Below are positions 42,730 to 51,783 of a stretch of 64,000 nt of DNA, piece by piece; the stretch's first letter is position 1, and every line of letters begins with the position of its first letter. The position numbers were made by a program, and so were the translations under genes. The stretch is from NCBI RefSeq assembly GCF_014641695.1, contig NZ_BMIF01000005.1:1-64000 (forward strand). The letters run 5' to 3'. The notes under the pieces were generated by a model. The model did not search any database and was not told where the DNA came from. It was given only the letters and a program-made list of their open reading frames with translations. The DNA comes from Nitratireductor aestuarii. GTDB taxonomy: Bacteria > Pseudomonadota > Alphaproteobacteria > Rhizobiales > Rhizobiaceae.

Positions 42730-44061
42730 CTATTCAGGCCTCGAAAGATCGGCCCGATCCGCGCGCCCGTGTGGCAACTGGGGCAGCTGTTCGCTGGAGA
42801 TGAGGCGCGCACCGCGATCATAGGTCAGATATCGCCACAACCACTGCAGCGACACCTGCACGCGGTGCTGGAAGCCTACCAGCAGATAAACATGGATGAA
42901 GGCCCACGCGACCCAGGCAAACCAGCCCTTGAGCGTTGTCTCCCCCGCTTCGAACACACCGGCGTGCCGTCCGATGATCGCGGTGTTGCCGCGGCTGCGG
43001 TAGACGAAGGGCGGCAACTCGGTACCCGTTTGCAGCTTTTTCACCAAAGCCTCGCCGAAGTGCTGACCCTGCTGCTTGGCTACCTGCGCGAGACCGGGCA
43101 GAAGATTTCCCTTGTCGTCAGTGAAGCGCGCAATGTCGCCAAGCGCGTAGACATCCGGACAGCCGATTACCTGCAGGGTCGGTGCGACCTCCACACGGCC
43201 CATGCGGTCCCGCCCGACCCCGAGATTTGCCGTCAGCGGTGATGCGGAGACACCGGCTGCCCAGACGGTCAGGCCTGCCGGGATGCTTTCGCCGGCGATC
43301 ACGACATGGTCGGCCATGATCTTCTCGACGGCCTTGCCCAGCGAGACCTCGACGCCAAGCCGCTCAAGCGCTCGCTTCGCGTAGTCTGACACTTTGGGCG
43401 AGAAGCCAGCCAGCAGCCGCGGTCCGGCTTCCACCAGCATGATCCGTGTCTTCTTCGGCTCGATGTTGCGGAACTCCTGCGCGAGCGTGTGGAGCGCAAG
43501 CTCGGCTATGGAGCCCGCAAGCTCCACGCCGGTCGGGCCGCCGCCGATGACAATGAAGGTCATCAGCCGCCTTTGTTCTTCAGGATCGGTTGAGCGCTCC
43601 GCCTGCTCGAAGGCCCAGAGCAGCCGGGAGCGGATCGTGCGGGCATCCTCAAGCGTCTTCAGGCCCGGTGCGACCGTTGCCCATTCGTCATGGCCAAAAT
43701 AGGAAGCGCGGGAACCGGGCGCCAGCACGAGAATGTCGTAAGGAAAGTCACTGCCTTCCGACAGATGCACGAGCTTGCGCTGCGGGTCGATGGACGTCAC
43801 CTCGCCAAAGATCACCTGGATCGATTTCTGGCGCTTCAGGATCTTGCGGATCGGTTCGGCAATGTCGGTGGCGGAAATATCCGCCGTAGCCACCTGATAG
43901 AGGAGCGGCTGGAAGAGATGATGGTTGCGCCGGTCAATGACCGTAGCCGCTATCCCGGCCTTGCCAAGGGTCTTCGCCACTTCGAGACCCGCAAACCCCG
44001 CGCCCACGATCACGATGCGTGGCTGGCTCCCGGAAGAGCTCTGATATGGCGCATCTGTCAC
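42730..44061 (-). CDS. ndh: Type II NADH dehydrogenase
   Basis: 443 residues. Two dinucleotide folds: FAD site IVIVGAGFAGLEVAKTLGKAGIAATVIDRRNHHLFQPLLYQVATADIS, and NADH site FIVIGGGPTGVELAGSIAELA. VYALGDIARF is the second FAD contact. The C-terminal amphipathic part GWFAWVAWAFIHVYLLVGFQHRVQVSLQWLWRYLTYDRG suits membrane attachment. It passes electrons from NADH to quinone without proton pumping. GTG start with AGGGG upstream. Confidence 0.9.
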   Translation of the reverse strand: MTDAPYQSSSGSQPRIVIVGAGFAGLEVAKTLGKAGIAATVIDRRNHHLFQPLLYQVATADISATDIAEPIRKILKRQKSIQVIFGEVTSIDPQRKLVHLSEGSDFPYDILVLAPGSRASYFGHDEWATVAPGLKTLEDARTIRSRLLWAFEQAERSTDPEEQRRLMTFIVIGGGPTGVELAGSIAELALHTLAQEFRNIEPKKTRIMLVEAGPRLLAGFSPKVSDYAKRALERLGVEVSLGKAVEKIMADHVVIAGESIPAGLTVWAAGVSASPLTANLGVGRDRMGRVEVAPTLQVIGCPDVYALGDIARFTDDKGNLLPGLAQVAKQQGQHFGEALVKKLQTGTELPPFVYRSRGNTAIIGRHAGVFEAGETTLKGWFAWVAWAFIHVYLLVGFQHRVQVSLQWLWRYLTYDRGARLISSEQLPQLPHGRADRADLSRPE

Positions 44062-44360
44062 GAATTTACCCCTGCTTCCTGATCACTGACAGCTGACGGG
44101 ACCACACCAACATGGGTGAGGGTTCGTCGCGGTACAACCCCACCTTGAGTCGGGGCTGATGATACGGAATGAACTCGATGCGGCTGTTGTTCCTTGAAAC
44201 AAATGCATGGCAAAAGCGGCAGTTACACAAGCATCACATCCGTGACGGGAAATGGCGGCGTTTTGATCGATTGCGCGATGCCGTATCGTTTCGTGGGTTG
44301 CCATGCCGACTTGTAAAGTTGCAAGGTGTGTCGAGGCACCGCTTGAGGCAAGGAGGGGGC
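44062..44360. other. Intergenic region between ndh and a small hypothetical gene
   Basis: About 300 bases of divergent spacer. The open frame from 44169 that runs into the small gene shows no family resemblance before 44361. No clear promoter, hairpin or repeat was recognised. Confidence 0.45.
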
Positions 44361-44696
44361 GTGGCAACCGATTGGATGGCAACACTGAAGGAAGCCGGAG
44401 TCCTGGCCAAGAAGACGGAGGCCGACGTCGAAAAGCTTCTTGCCAGCGACACGCTCTCGGTTGAGCATGCAGTCCGACTGCTTTCCGCTGTCAACCAGCT
44501 TTCCGAAGAGTTCGATGAAGTGCTGGTGGAGATCGAGGCCGACGAAGGCATCGATGAGGAGTTGCTTGAAGCGGCCTTCTCGATCGAGAGCCTTTGGAGC
44601 GACCTGACGCTTGCCTGCCTCAACAGGGTGCGGATGCTGCGCGGGCTGCCAGCGATCGAGCTGGACGGCAAGGAAGAGGATGGCGGCGAAGCCTAG
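44361..44696 (+). CDS. Hypothetical acidic helical protein
   Basis: 111 residues beginning with GTG 44361, chosen because AGGAGGGG at 44351-44358 directly precedes it. The sequence (MATLKEAGVLAKKTEADVEKLLASDTLSVEHAVRLLSAVNQLSEEFDEVLVEIEADEGIDEELL...) looks all-helical with heptad-like leucines and a net negative charge. No domain is recognised. It stands alone, convergent with the RES toxin gene. Confidence 0.6.
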   Translation: MATDWMATLKEAGVLAKKTEADVEKLLASDTLSVEHAVRLLSAVNQLSEEFDEVLVEIEADEGIDEELLEAAFSIESLWSDLTLACLNRVRMLRGLPAIELDGKEEDGGEA

Positions 44697-44717
44697 AAAA
44701 GTTGGGCTAGCCGCATC

Positions 44718-45236
44718 TTACGACCAGGACAGCTGATCCTTCGGCAGGCGATTGCTCGGGTCATACACCATCACCTTGTGCGGCAGGTCCGGACCCCAGT
44801 CCCAGAGAACAAGATTGATGTCGTCTGGCCCCGCGCCTGGCGCAAAGCTTGGTACGAGGATGCCAGCGACACCCTGTTGGCGCAGCCGGTCGTGAATATT
44901 CCACGAGCGCGGGCGGCGGCCTTCACTCAACTCGAAGGCCCAGGCGCAGGCCATGTCTTCGAAGAGGACGCCGTGCTCTTCCCTGCCATCCTCGGAGGTA
45001 AGGTCCGCAATGTCTTCGCAGTCGATGTCGTAGGAGCAGAGCACGCAGGGATCGATGCGATGAGCAAAGCCTTGGTTGGCTTCCTTCACCGCCGTCATGA
45101 TGCTGAGGGCAAGATAGAGCGCCGGAACACCCTTGGGATTGAACCGCGCGCCCCGGATAGCGGCGCCATCGCCGGATATCGGCTTGAACGACCAGCGCGG
45201 GTCATGCGCCCGGTAGGCAGTTCCGGCAAATTTCAC
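44718..45236 (-). CDS. RES-domain toxin (NAD-degrading type)
   Basis: 172 residues from the GTG at 45236. RES fold is complete: TAYRAHDPRWSF with the conserved Arg, GARFNPKGVPALYLALS, AVKEANQGF with the conserved Glu, and GILVPSFAPG with the conserved Ser before NLVLWDWG. Characterised relatives (MbcT, ParT-like) deplete NAD or ADP-ribosylate. The start overlaps the last four bases of the antitoxin's original frame (GTGA). Because the antitoxin has an internal deletion, this frame is now also open as one 256-codon frame from 45488. No inactivating change in the toxin was seen. Confidence 0.82.
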   Translation of the reverse strand: MKFAGTAYRAHDPRWSFKPISGDGAAIRGARFNPKGVPALYLALSIMTAVKEANQGFAHRIDPCVLCSYDIDCEDIADLTSEDGREEHGVLFEDMACAWAFELSEGRRPRSWNIHDRLRQQGVAGILVPSFAPGAGPDDINLVLWDWGPDLPHKVMVYDPSNRLPKDQLSWS

Positions 45237-45488
45237 GCGAAGCCGCCGAGCGCCATGTGATCGAGATAGTCGCGAACGGCTGCCTTGCGTCTTGGAGGCC
45301 TTGCTGCGCTCGGCGCGGTAGAAGGTTTCGCGCGACAGCCCCGCCGTCTCCGCAAGCTGGGTCTTGGACATGCCGAAGCCGAGGGCGAGGCGATCAATCG
45401 CGATCCTGCCCTGCGCGTCCATGAAGGAAAGCACCAGGGGCTCCCTGCCCACCGGATAGACTTTGAGTGCGAATGCGTGACTTGCCAT
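45233..45488 (-). pseudogene. Xre/ParS-type antitoxin remnant with internal frameshifting deletion
   Basis: The first 70 or so codons give a normal antitoxin N-terminus with HTH (RLALGFGMSKTQLAETAGLSRETFYRAERSKASKTQ). The normal C-terminal end KAAVRDYLDHMALGGFA, followed by TGA, is present immediately afterwards but in another frame. The middle DUF2384-like region of about 45-50 residues is missing. The join lies in CAAGGCAGCC (about 45280), where the CAAG can be read either as the end of KTQ or as the start of KAA, suggesting deletion across a short direct repeat. As built, the HTH frame runs through into the RES toxin. Confidence 0.75.
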
Positions 45489-45573
45489 ATCAATCGCTAC
45501 CTTTCATAGGCAAAATATATGGCACATAGGGACGGACTGCAACCCTAACCGTGATTGCAGTCCGTTGTTCGGA

Positions 45574-46356
45574 TTACATCGCGCCGAAATATCCGAGCCA
45601 GGAGAGGCCCATCCAGATGGCCATGGCCATCATCATGAGGTTTTCGGTCAAGGAGATGAAGCCCAGCGGAACCTTGCTGGAGCCACCGACGCAGGCGCAC
45701 TTCAGCTCACGCTTCTCGATATAGACGGCCTTGAAGACCGAGACTGCGCCCACGGTTCCGATGAAGAGCGCCAGCGGTGCTGAGAACCACGTGGCGAAGC
45801 CCGCCACCATCAGAAGGCCGGCAACCCCTTCCGCATAGGGATAGACATAGCTGTAGGGCACCCAACGCTTGGCCAAAAGGTCGTAGTTCAGGAACATGGT
45901 GGCAAAGGTTTCGACGCTCTGCAGCTTCAGGAGCGACAGCACCACCATCGAGAAACTGATGAACCATTCGGCCGCGCGCACGGTGAACGGGTCGCCGCTC
46001 ACGGCATAGCTTGCCGCCATCGCCATCAGCGCGGTCATGGTGAAAAGCACCGCCACCGGACGGTAGCTCAGCGCGTTCGGATTATAGACCGACTTGCCGA
46101 AGAAGCGGCGCGTGTCGTCATAGCCGCCGACGCGCTTGCCCTGGATGAACACCTGCGGCGTGGTCTTCACGCCATGCTCCGCCTTGAACGCGTCCGTCTC
46201 CTCGCGCGTCTTCAGGTGATGATCTTCAACCTCGTAACCCTCACGCTCCAGCAGATACTTCGCCTTCAGACCATACGGGCAGGTGTGCTTCGGCATCACC
46301 ATGCGATAGAGAACGGCCTTCTTTTCGAGGGATGCGGCTTGTGTCTTGTCCAGCAT
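45574..46356 (-). CDS. Glutaredoxin-MauE fusion membrane protein
   Basis: 260 residues from ATG 46356. The N-terminal glutaredoxin domain has the redox site HTCPYGLKAKYLLE (one Cys) and TTPQVFIQGKRVGGYDD. It is followed by four membrane helices of the MauE/DoxX type (about 95-260), with a Cys pair in KRELKCACVGGS. Such fusions are thought to handle thiol redox or metal stress at the membrane. The gene is divergent from a MerR regulator and has a MerR-type promoter. The longer frame to 46413 overlaps that promoter and is rejected. Confidence 0.8.
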   Translation of the reverse strand: MLDKTQAASLEKKAVLYRMVMPKHTCPYGLKAKYLLEREGYEVEDHHLKTREETDAFKAEHGVKTTPQVFIQGKRVGGYDDTRRFFGKSVYNPNALSYRPVAVLFTMTALMAMAASYAVSGDPFTVRAAEWFISFSMVVLSLLKLQSVETFATMFLNYDLLAKRWVPYSYVYPYAEGVAGLLMVAGFATWFSAPLALFIGTVGAVSVFKAVYIEKRELKCACVGGSSKVPLGFISLTENLMMMAMAIWMGLSWLGYFGAM

Positions 46357-46395
46357 TTCGGCTGCTTTCTCGTTGTTGATCTTGGACCGACACTC

Positions 46396-46426
46396 ATATA
46401 GGGTCTGTACCATGGTACAGAGTCAA
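46396..46426 (-). promoter_or_regulatory. MerR-type promoter and operator of the glutaredoxin-MauE gene
   Basis: On the minus strand TTGACT (46426-46421) and CTATAT (46401-46396) are 19 bases apart, the over-long spacing typical of MerR-activated promoters. An 18-bp perfect palindrome TCTGTACCATGGTACAGA (46404-46421) fills the spacer. The palindrome also spans the start codon of the divergent merR-type gene, so the bound regulator would cover its own translation start. Confidence 0.82.
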
Positions 46427-46816
46427 GACCTAAATCAGCTTACGATCGGCAAACTGGCTGCGGCAGGTGGTGTCGGCGTGGAAACCATCCGCTTCTACCA
46501 GCGCAAGGGCCTGCTAGCGACCCCTACGCGTGGCGGTGGTTTCCGTACATATGGGAACGAAGACGTGCGGCGTCTACGGTTCATCCGGCAGGCGCAGGCG
46601 GCGGGCTTCACGCTGGAAGAGATCCGCGAGCTTCTCGAACTGAACGCCAGCAACAACCGGCCGCGCGCCCGCGAACTGGCGCGGCACCGCATTGACGCCC
46701 TCAACGAGAAGATCGCGGAGCTTCAGCGCGCCCGCGACGCGCTCATCAAGCTGGAGCATGACTGCGCCAGCGAGCATGGCGGCCACTGCCCCATACTCGC
46801 GTCGTTTAACGTGTGA
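46412..46816 (+). CDS. MerR-family transcriptional regulator
   Basis: 134 residues: LTIGKLAAAGGVGVETIRFYQRKGLLATPTRGGGFRTYGNEDVRRLRFIRQAQAAGFTLEEIRELLEL winged helix, a dimerisation helix, and a C-terminal CASEHGGHC pair of Cys. Mercury-type MerR proteins need a third Cys in the dimer helix, which is not seen here, so the signal may be another metal or a thiol-reactive compound. The ATG lies inside its own palindromic operator. Confidence 0.85.
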   Translation: MVQSQDLNQLTIGKLAAAGGVGVETIRFYQRKGLLATPTRGGGFRTYGNEDVRRLRFIRQAQAAGFTLEEIRELLELNASNNRPRARELARHRIDALNEKIAELQRARDALIKLEHDCASEHGGHCPILASFNV

Positions 46817-47902
46817 TCAGCTTCCGGCAGTGTTCGCCTTTGCGCCGGCATGCGCTTCTGCACCGGGGGCATCCGTGTCCACCGTCACGACCACCGACAT
46901 GCCGGGAGCCAGATGGCTTGCGAGCTCCTGGTCGGGGTCAATTGCGATGCGAACAGGAACGCGCTGCACCACCTTGGTGAAGTTGCCCGTGGCATTGTCG
47001 GTCTTCAGTACGCTAAACTCCGAGGAAGCCGCCGGGGCGAAGCGCTCGATCCTGCCGGTCAACGCGCCGTGTTCGAAGGCATCGACCGTGAAGGTTACCG
47101 GCTGGCCCACCTGCATGTGAGAGAGCTGCGTTTCCTTGAAATTGGCGACGACCCAGATCTTCTCGGGCACCAGTGCAGTCAGCTGCGTTCCGACCGAGAC
47201 ATACTGGCCGACACGAGCGCCAACTTCGCCAAGGCGGCCGTCCTGCGGAGCCTTGATCTCGGTGTTCTGCAAATCGATCTCGGCCAGCCGGACGGCAGCT
47301 TCCGCCCCCTGAACGGCAGCCTCCAGCGACTGCCGGCTCACCACCGTCGCGGCGAGATCCTGGCGGGCAACTTCAAGCGAAGCCTGAACCTGTGCCAAAC
47401 CAGCGCGCGCCTCATCAAGCGTGCTTCGGGCCTGATCCGAATCCTTTTGGGTGGAAATGCCCTTGGACACCAACGGCTCGATACGATGCCAGTTGGCTTC
47501 TGCGGCCTTCAGCACAGCTTCGGCCTTCTCGATCTGGGCTTCGGCAAGCCGGATCTTCGCCTCGTTCGACAGGCGCTGCTGTTCTGAATTGGCAAGTGCG
47601 GCCTTCTGGGCAGCAAGGGTCGCCTTCGCCTGCTCCAGCTTCTGGACGTAGATCCGGTCGTCGATCTTGACGAGAAGCTGACCCGCCTTGACGACCTCGT
47701 AGTCCTGCACGGCAACTTCGGCGACGTAACCCCCAAGCTGAGGGCTGACGACGGTCACCTGCCCGCGAACATAAGCATTGTTCGTGGTCTGGATGGCGCT
47801 GGTAAAGGGCGGCAGCTGCCACGTGTAAAGAACAAGCGTCAGCCCGATAAGGCCGACGACAACGGCAACAATGGTAGCGGTGGATCTGAGTAACTTATGC
47901 AT
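46817..47902 (-). CDS. emrA: EmrA-type membrane fusion protein of a multidrug efflux pump
   Basis: 361 residues: N-terminal membrane anchor (TIVAVVVGLIGLTLVLYTWQL), lipoyl halves around PQLGGYVAEVAVQDYEVVKAGQLLVKID and IKAPQDGRLGEVGARVGQYVSVGTQLTALV, with a long coiled coil between (about 80-200), then beta-barrel. It bridges the EmrB-type pump to an outer-membrane TolC. Encoded 20 bases after emrB. Confidence 0.9.
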   Translation of the reverse strand: MHKLLRSTATIVAVVVGLIGLTLVLYTWQLPPFTSAIQTTNNAYVRGQVTVVSPQLGGYVAEVAVQDYEVVKAGQLLVKIDDRIYVQKLEQAKATLAAQKAALANSEQQRLSNEAKIRLAEAQIEKAEAVLKAAEANWHRIEPLVSKGISTQKDSDQARSTLDEARAGLAQVQASLEVARQDLAATVVSRQSLEAAVQGAEAAVRLAEIDLQNTEIKAPQDGRLGEVGARVGQYVSVGTQLTALVPEKIWVVANFKETQLSHMQVGQPVTFTVDAFEHGALTGRIERFAPAASSEFSVLKTDNATGNFTKVVQRVPVRIAIDPDQELASHLAPGMSVVVTVDTDAPGAEAHAGAKANTAGS

Positions 47903-47922
47903 GGTCGATCAATACTTCGAGG

Positions 47923-49593
47923 CTAGGCTGCTGCAGGCTCTGCAACAGCGGCAATCATGTGTTTGCGATAAGCGAGGATACCCATGTGGATCGCGAGACC
48001 CGCAAGGGCGCAGAGGGCAACGACGGAGAGGCTTAAAAACGCGTCGTTATAGGCAAGGACCGTCGCTTCCCGTGTGATCTGCTGGTTGAGAAGCGTCAGT
48101 CCCTGCTGGTTCATCAGGTTCGGATCGGTGGTGACCTTTCCGTAGGCGCCAGAGAACTGCGTCAGCCTCTGCACGACCGTCGGATCGGTCATCTTGATGT
48201 TCTCGATCAGTGCCGCGTAGTGAAACTTGGTGCGCCAGGTGACGAGCGTCCCCACCGCGGCGGCGCCGAACGCACCGCCGATACTCTGCGTCGTGAGAAA
48301 GACGATCACGAAGCTCAGGATGTATTGCGGCCCCTTCTTCAAGGCATTCATGAGCCCGGCGGCCATGGCTGGCGGCAGGAAGAGTGCGCCCGCGAAAGCG
48401 ATCATCGACTGGCTCAGATACATCTCGGCTGGTCGCGTCAGGTTGGTTGCGCGGCTGTCCATGAATGCGCCCAGAGCCAACAGCAGAAGAGCGACAAGAT
48501 GGATGGCATGTTCCCGCCCGGGCTTGAGGAAGGCGACGCAGGCAAGACCTCCAGCCACCGTCGCAGCCAGGATGATCCAGTAGAGTGAAGCCATCTGGTT
48601 GTTCTGCAGCCCCAGCGCCTGGAAGAGGCCATAGGCGCCACTCGTCTGCTCGGAAAGCACGATGCGGAAGACCAGCAAGGCTCCGGTGAAGTGCAGGACC
48701 TCCTTGCTGGTGAGCCAGCGTATATCGAGAAGCGGCGCTTTGCGATTGAGCTCGATCACGGCGGCGCAGATCACCGCGACGATTGCCACGGCGAGCATCC
48801 ACCCGAGCCACGGGGCCTCGAACCACCAGTAGAAGCGCCCAAGCGTCGCTACCATGGCGATCAGCCCGAAACCGACTGCGATGAAGAGATAGCTCACCAC
48901 ATCCAGCGTCTGGATCACCTTGGCGCGGGGCTGTGGGGTCAGCGGCATGAGGTAGACGGCCGCAAAGGCCATCATCGCGAGAGCAATTTCCGTCACGTGC
49001 AAGCCGTGCCACTGCCACATGTCCAGGATCGTGGGCGATATCAGTCGCGCAATGATCGGGCTCAACGTGAGGTTCGTGAGGGCAAGCGACAGGCCGACGT
49101 TGAGCTTCTTGGCGGGCGGCACGCCTTCCAGCATGTAAAGGAAGCTCAATGACCCGAGCGGTGCAGCCGCCATGCCGCTGAAAAACCGCACGACAAGCGC
49201 CGACTCGAAATCCTCTGCGTAAAGGTTAAGCACGGCGACAACCACGAACGCCAGGATGCCCACTTCCGCGAAGTTGCGCAGACCGAATTGCGTGCGCGCC
49301 TTGATCAGGATCAGCGACATGCTGGCATAGGGAGCCATATAGGCAGCCAGCAGCCACATCGCCTCGTTGGTCGTTACGCCAAGTTCGCCCTGGATCTGGG
49401 GGATGTTGGCGGAAATGAGGTTCATGCCGAGGCCCTGCGTGAGGGCCAGCAGCAGGGCAGCTAGCATATAACAGGCCGTCTTCCAGAGAGGCATCGGCGG
49501 CGGCATGACACGGCCGGAATCGGCCGGCGCCGCCTGCCCTGCTGGCGCAGCTTCCTTGGGTTCTGCTTCCGCAGTGGACTGGACGGCGCTCAT
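47923..49593 (-). CDS. emrB: EmrB-type MFS (DHA2) drug exporter
   Basis: 556 residues with about fourteen membrane helices starting TACYMLAALLLALTQGLGMNLISANIPQIQGELGVTTNEAMWLLAAYMAPYA, the DHA2 N-terminal signature. Exports hydrophobic toxicants using the proton gradient together with EmrA. Its start overlaps the end of the MarR gene by four bases. Confidence 0.9.
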   Translation of the reverse strand: MSAVQSTAEAEPKEAAPAGQAAPADSGRVMPPPMPLWKTACYMLAALLLALTQGLGMNLISANIPQIQGELGVTTNEAMWLLAAYMAPYASMSLILIKARTQFGLRNFAEVGILAFVVVAVLNLYAEDFESALVVRFFSGMAAAPLGSLSFLYMLEGVPPAKKLNVGLSLALTNLTLSPIIARLISPTILDMWQWHGLHVTEIALAMMAFAAVYLMPLTPQPRAKVIQTLDVVSYLFIAVGFGLIAMVATLGRFYWWFEAPWLGWMLAVAIVAVICAAVIELNRKAPLLDIRWLTSKEVLHFTGALLVFRIVLSEQTSGAYGLFQALGLQNNQMASLYWIILAATVAGGLACVAFLKPGREHAIHLVALLLLALGAFMDSRATNLTRPAEMYLSQSMIAFAGALFLPPAMAAGLMNALKKGPQYILSFVIVFLTTQSIGGAFGAAAVGTLVTWRTKFHYAALIENIKMTDPTVVQRLTQFSGAYGKVTTDPNLMNQQGLTLLNQQITREATVLAYNDAFLSLSVVALCALAGLAIHMGILAYRKHMIAAVAEPAAA

Positions 49594-50051
49594 TCCGGGT
49601 CCGACTCCATGACGGTCGGCACCCTCTGCGACGCCTCGTTCAGCACCTTCATGGCAATCCGCAGTTCCTCTTCCGAAACATCCGGAATGATGGCTTCCCT
49701 GAGCTCGTCCGTAATCTTCTGGAGTTCGGCAGCAAGGCTCCGCCCCGCGTCCGTCAGGACGATCTGCTTGGCGCGGCGGTCGTTCTCCACGGCGCGGCGC
49801 TCGATAAGACCCTGCGCTTCCAGCGGATCAAGGAGCCGTCCGATGGTCGGTGGCTCGACCTCGAGCACCTCGGCAAGCTCAATCTGCGTCATGCCATCCC
49901 GTCTCCGCAGATGGATCAGCGTGCGGGCACGGGCGAGCGTCAGGCCCTTCTCCTTTACCCGCGCGTCAAAGAGCGTCCGGAGTTTGCGGCTCAGGATGGA
50001 AACATGCTCGAGGAACTCGGCACGCAGCTGAAAGAGATCTTTATTAGGCAC
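49590..50051 (-). CDS. MarR-family regulator of the emrAB operon
   Basis: 153 residues from GTG 50051: helix-rich N-terminus, winged helix LTLARARTLIHLRRRDGMTQIELAEVLEVEPPTIGRLLDPLEAQGLIERRAVENDRRAKQIVLT, and C-terminal dimer helices. Alternative starts upstream (ATG 50099, 50174) would place the operator repeat inside the gene, so GTG 50051 is preferred; AAGAAGG lies upstream. First gene of the marR-emrB-emrA operon and probably its repressor. Confidence 0.83.
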   Translation of the reverse strand: MPNKDLFQLRAEFLEHVSILSRKLRTLFDARVKEKGLTLARARTLIHLRRRDGMTQIELAEVLEVEPPTIGRLLDPLEAQGLIERRAVENDRRAKQIVLTDAGRSLAAELQKITDELREAIIPDVSEEELRIAMKVLNEASQRVPTVMESDPE

Positions 50052-50091
50052 GATATAATAAGCTACCTTCTTATATGGTGCGTACCTAATA
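50042..50091. promoter_or_regulatory. Inverted repeat operator of the marR-emrBA operon
   Basis: TATTAGG-CAC-GATATAA (50042-50058) and, inverted, TATTAGG-TACG-CAC-CATATAA (50091-50071) pair over about sixteen positions apart from a four-base insertion in one arm. The repeat flanks and overlaps the likely -10 region and the GTG start, as expected for MarR autorepression. Confidence 0.65.
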
Positions 50092-50180
50092 CTTTTCATG
50101 CTGCACTGCAATATGCGCCGTAACAATCTCACAGAATATTTATGATGTGCACGACCTGCTTCCGGCCCGCACAAATAAAA

Positions 50181-50208
50181 AGCCTCCCCGGATTTCTCCG
50201 GAGAGGCT
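50181..50208 (-). terminator. Rho-independent terminator of the pnt operon
   Basis: On the minus strand AGCCTCTCCGGA / TCCGGGGAGGCT forms a 12-bp stem with one mismatch and a three-base loop, followed by TTTTTATTTG, 30 bases after the pntB stop. Confidence 0.9.
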
Positions 50209-50238
50209 TCGTCATTCTCGTAGCGATGCGTGGTCGAA

Positions 50239-51762
50239 CTACTCGATCATAGGCAGGAGAGCGTTGATGCTGTCCTTGGCGTCGCCGTAGAACATGCGCG
50301 TGTTCTCCTTGTAGAACAGCGGGTTCTCGATGCCGGAGTAGCCCGTCCCCTGGCCGCGCTTGGAAACGAAGACCTGCTTCGCCTTCCACACTTCCAGAAC
50401 CGGCATGCCGGCGATCGGGCTGTTCGGATCTTCCTGCGCAGCCGGATTGACGATGTCGTTCGAGCCGATGACGATCACAACGTCGGTCTCCGGGAAGTCC
50501 TCGTTGATCTCGTCCATTTCGAGCACGATGTCGTACGGCACCTTGGCTTCGGCCAGGAGCACGTTCATGTGGCCGGGAAGACGGCCGGCGACCGGATGGA
50601 TCGCGAAGCGCACTTCCTTGCCGCGCGACCGCAGCCTGCGGGTGAGCTCGCTCACCGCACCCTGTGCCTGCGCAACGGCCATGCCGTAGCCCGGAACGAT
50701 GATGACCGAGCTTGCGTCGTTCAGTGCAGCCGCAACACCTTCGGCATCGATCGCGATCTGCTCGCCTTCGATCTCCATGGCCGGACCGGTGGTGCCACCG
50801 AAGCCGCCGAGGATAACCGAGATGAACGAGCGGTTCATCGCCTTGCACATGATGTACGACAGGATCGCACCCGAGGAGCCGACCAGCGCGCCGGTGACGA
50901 TCAGGAGATCGTTGCCGAGCGAGAAGCCGATGGCCGCAGCCGCCCAGCCCGAGTAGCTGTTCAGCATCGACACAACCACCGGCATGTCGGCGCCGCCGAT
51001 GCCCATGATCAGGTGGTAGCCGATGAAGAACGCCAGAACCGTCATGACGGCAAGGGCCCAGAATGCACCGGTCTGCAGATAGACGACCAGAAGGACCACC
51101 GAGAGGATGGCCGCAGCGGCATTGAGGAAGTGACCGCCGGGCAGCTTCTTCGCCTTGCCGTCAACCTTACCGGCGAGCTTGCCAAAGGCGACCACGGAGC
51201 CGGTGAAGGTCACCGCACCGATGAAGACACCGAGGAAGGTCTCGACCATCAGGATGCTGATTTCAGCCGGCGACTTGGACAGCAGCTTCACGGCAAAGCC
51301 GGTCAGGCCTTCCATCTGCTGGTTCAACTGCAAGAGCAGGTCCGGGTTACCCATTGCAGCAGCCGGATTGTGCATCAGTGCGAAGAAATCCGACAGGCGT
51401 GCGAGCTCGAAATGCGTGTTGAAGCCGATGAAGACGGCTGCCAGACCCACGAAGCTGTGGAGGGCAGCGACCAGCTGCGGCATCTCCGTCATCTGCACCC
51501 GTACGGCCACGATGTAGCCGAGGATGAGGCCGATGACGAGCATCGCGGCGATCAGCCAGAGATTGCCGACGCCCGGCGTGAACACGGCAGCAGCGACGGC
51601 GATCGCCATACCGGCGATACCATACCACACCGCGCGCTTGGCGCTTTCCTGCCCCGACAGACCGCCAAGGCAGAGGATGAACAAGACAGCCGCAACGATG
51701 TAGGCGGCGATGACAATTCCAGGCTCGCTGATATGCGAGACCATCTGTTCCAGATTAGCCAT
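50239..51762 (-). CDS. pntB: NAD(P) transhydrogenase subunit beta
   Basis: 507 residues from ATG 51762 ([15 protein letters not shown]). Eight to nine membrane helices form the proton channel part, followed by the NADP(H)-binding domain [58 protein letters not shown] and [29 protein letters not shown], all standard. With PntA it uses the proton gradient to make NADPH from NADH. Only 21 bases separate it from pntA. Confidence 0.93.
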   Translation of the reverse strand: MANLEQMVSHISEPGIVIAAYIVAAVLFILCLGGLSGQESAKRAVWYGIAGMAIAVAAAVFTPGVGNLWLIAAMLVIGLILGYIVAVRVQMTEMPQLVAALHSFVGLAAVFIGFNTHFELARLSDFFALMHNPAAAMGNPDLLLQLNQQMEGLTGFAVKLLSKSPAEISILMVETFLGVFIGAVTFTGSVVAFGKLAGKVDGKAKKLPGGHFLNAAAAILSVVLLVVYLQTGAFWALAVMTVLAFFIGYHLIMGIGGADMPVVVSMLNSYSGWAAAAIGFSLGNDLLIVTGALVGSSGAILSYIMCKAMNRSFISVILGGFGGTTGPAMEIEGEQIAIDAEGVAAALNDASSVIIVPGYGMAVAQAQGAVSELTRRLRSRGKEVRFAIHPVAGRLPGHMNVLLAEAKVPYDIVLEMDEINEDFPETDVVIVIGSNDIVNPAAQEDPNSPIAGMPVLEVWKAKQVFVSKRGQGTGYSGIENPLFYKENTRMFYGDAKDSINALLPMIE

Positions 51763-51783
51763 TCTAGATTCCATCCCCGCCCT

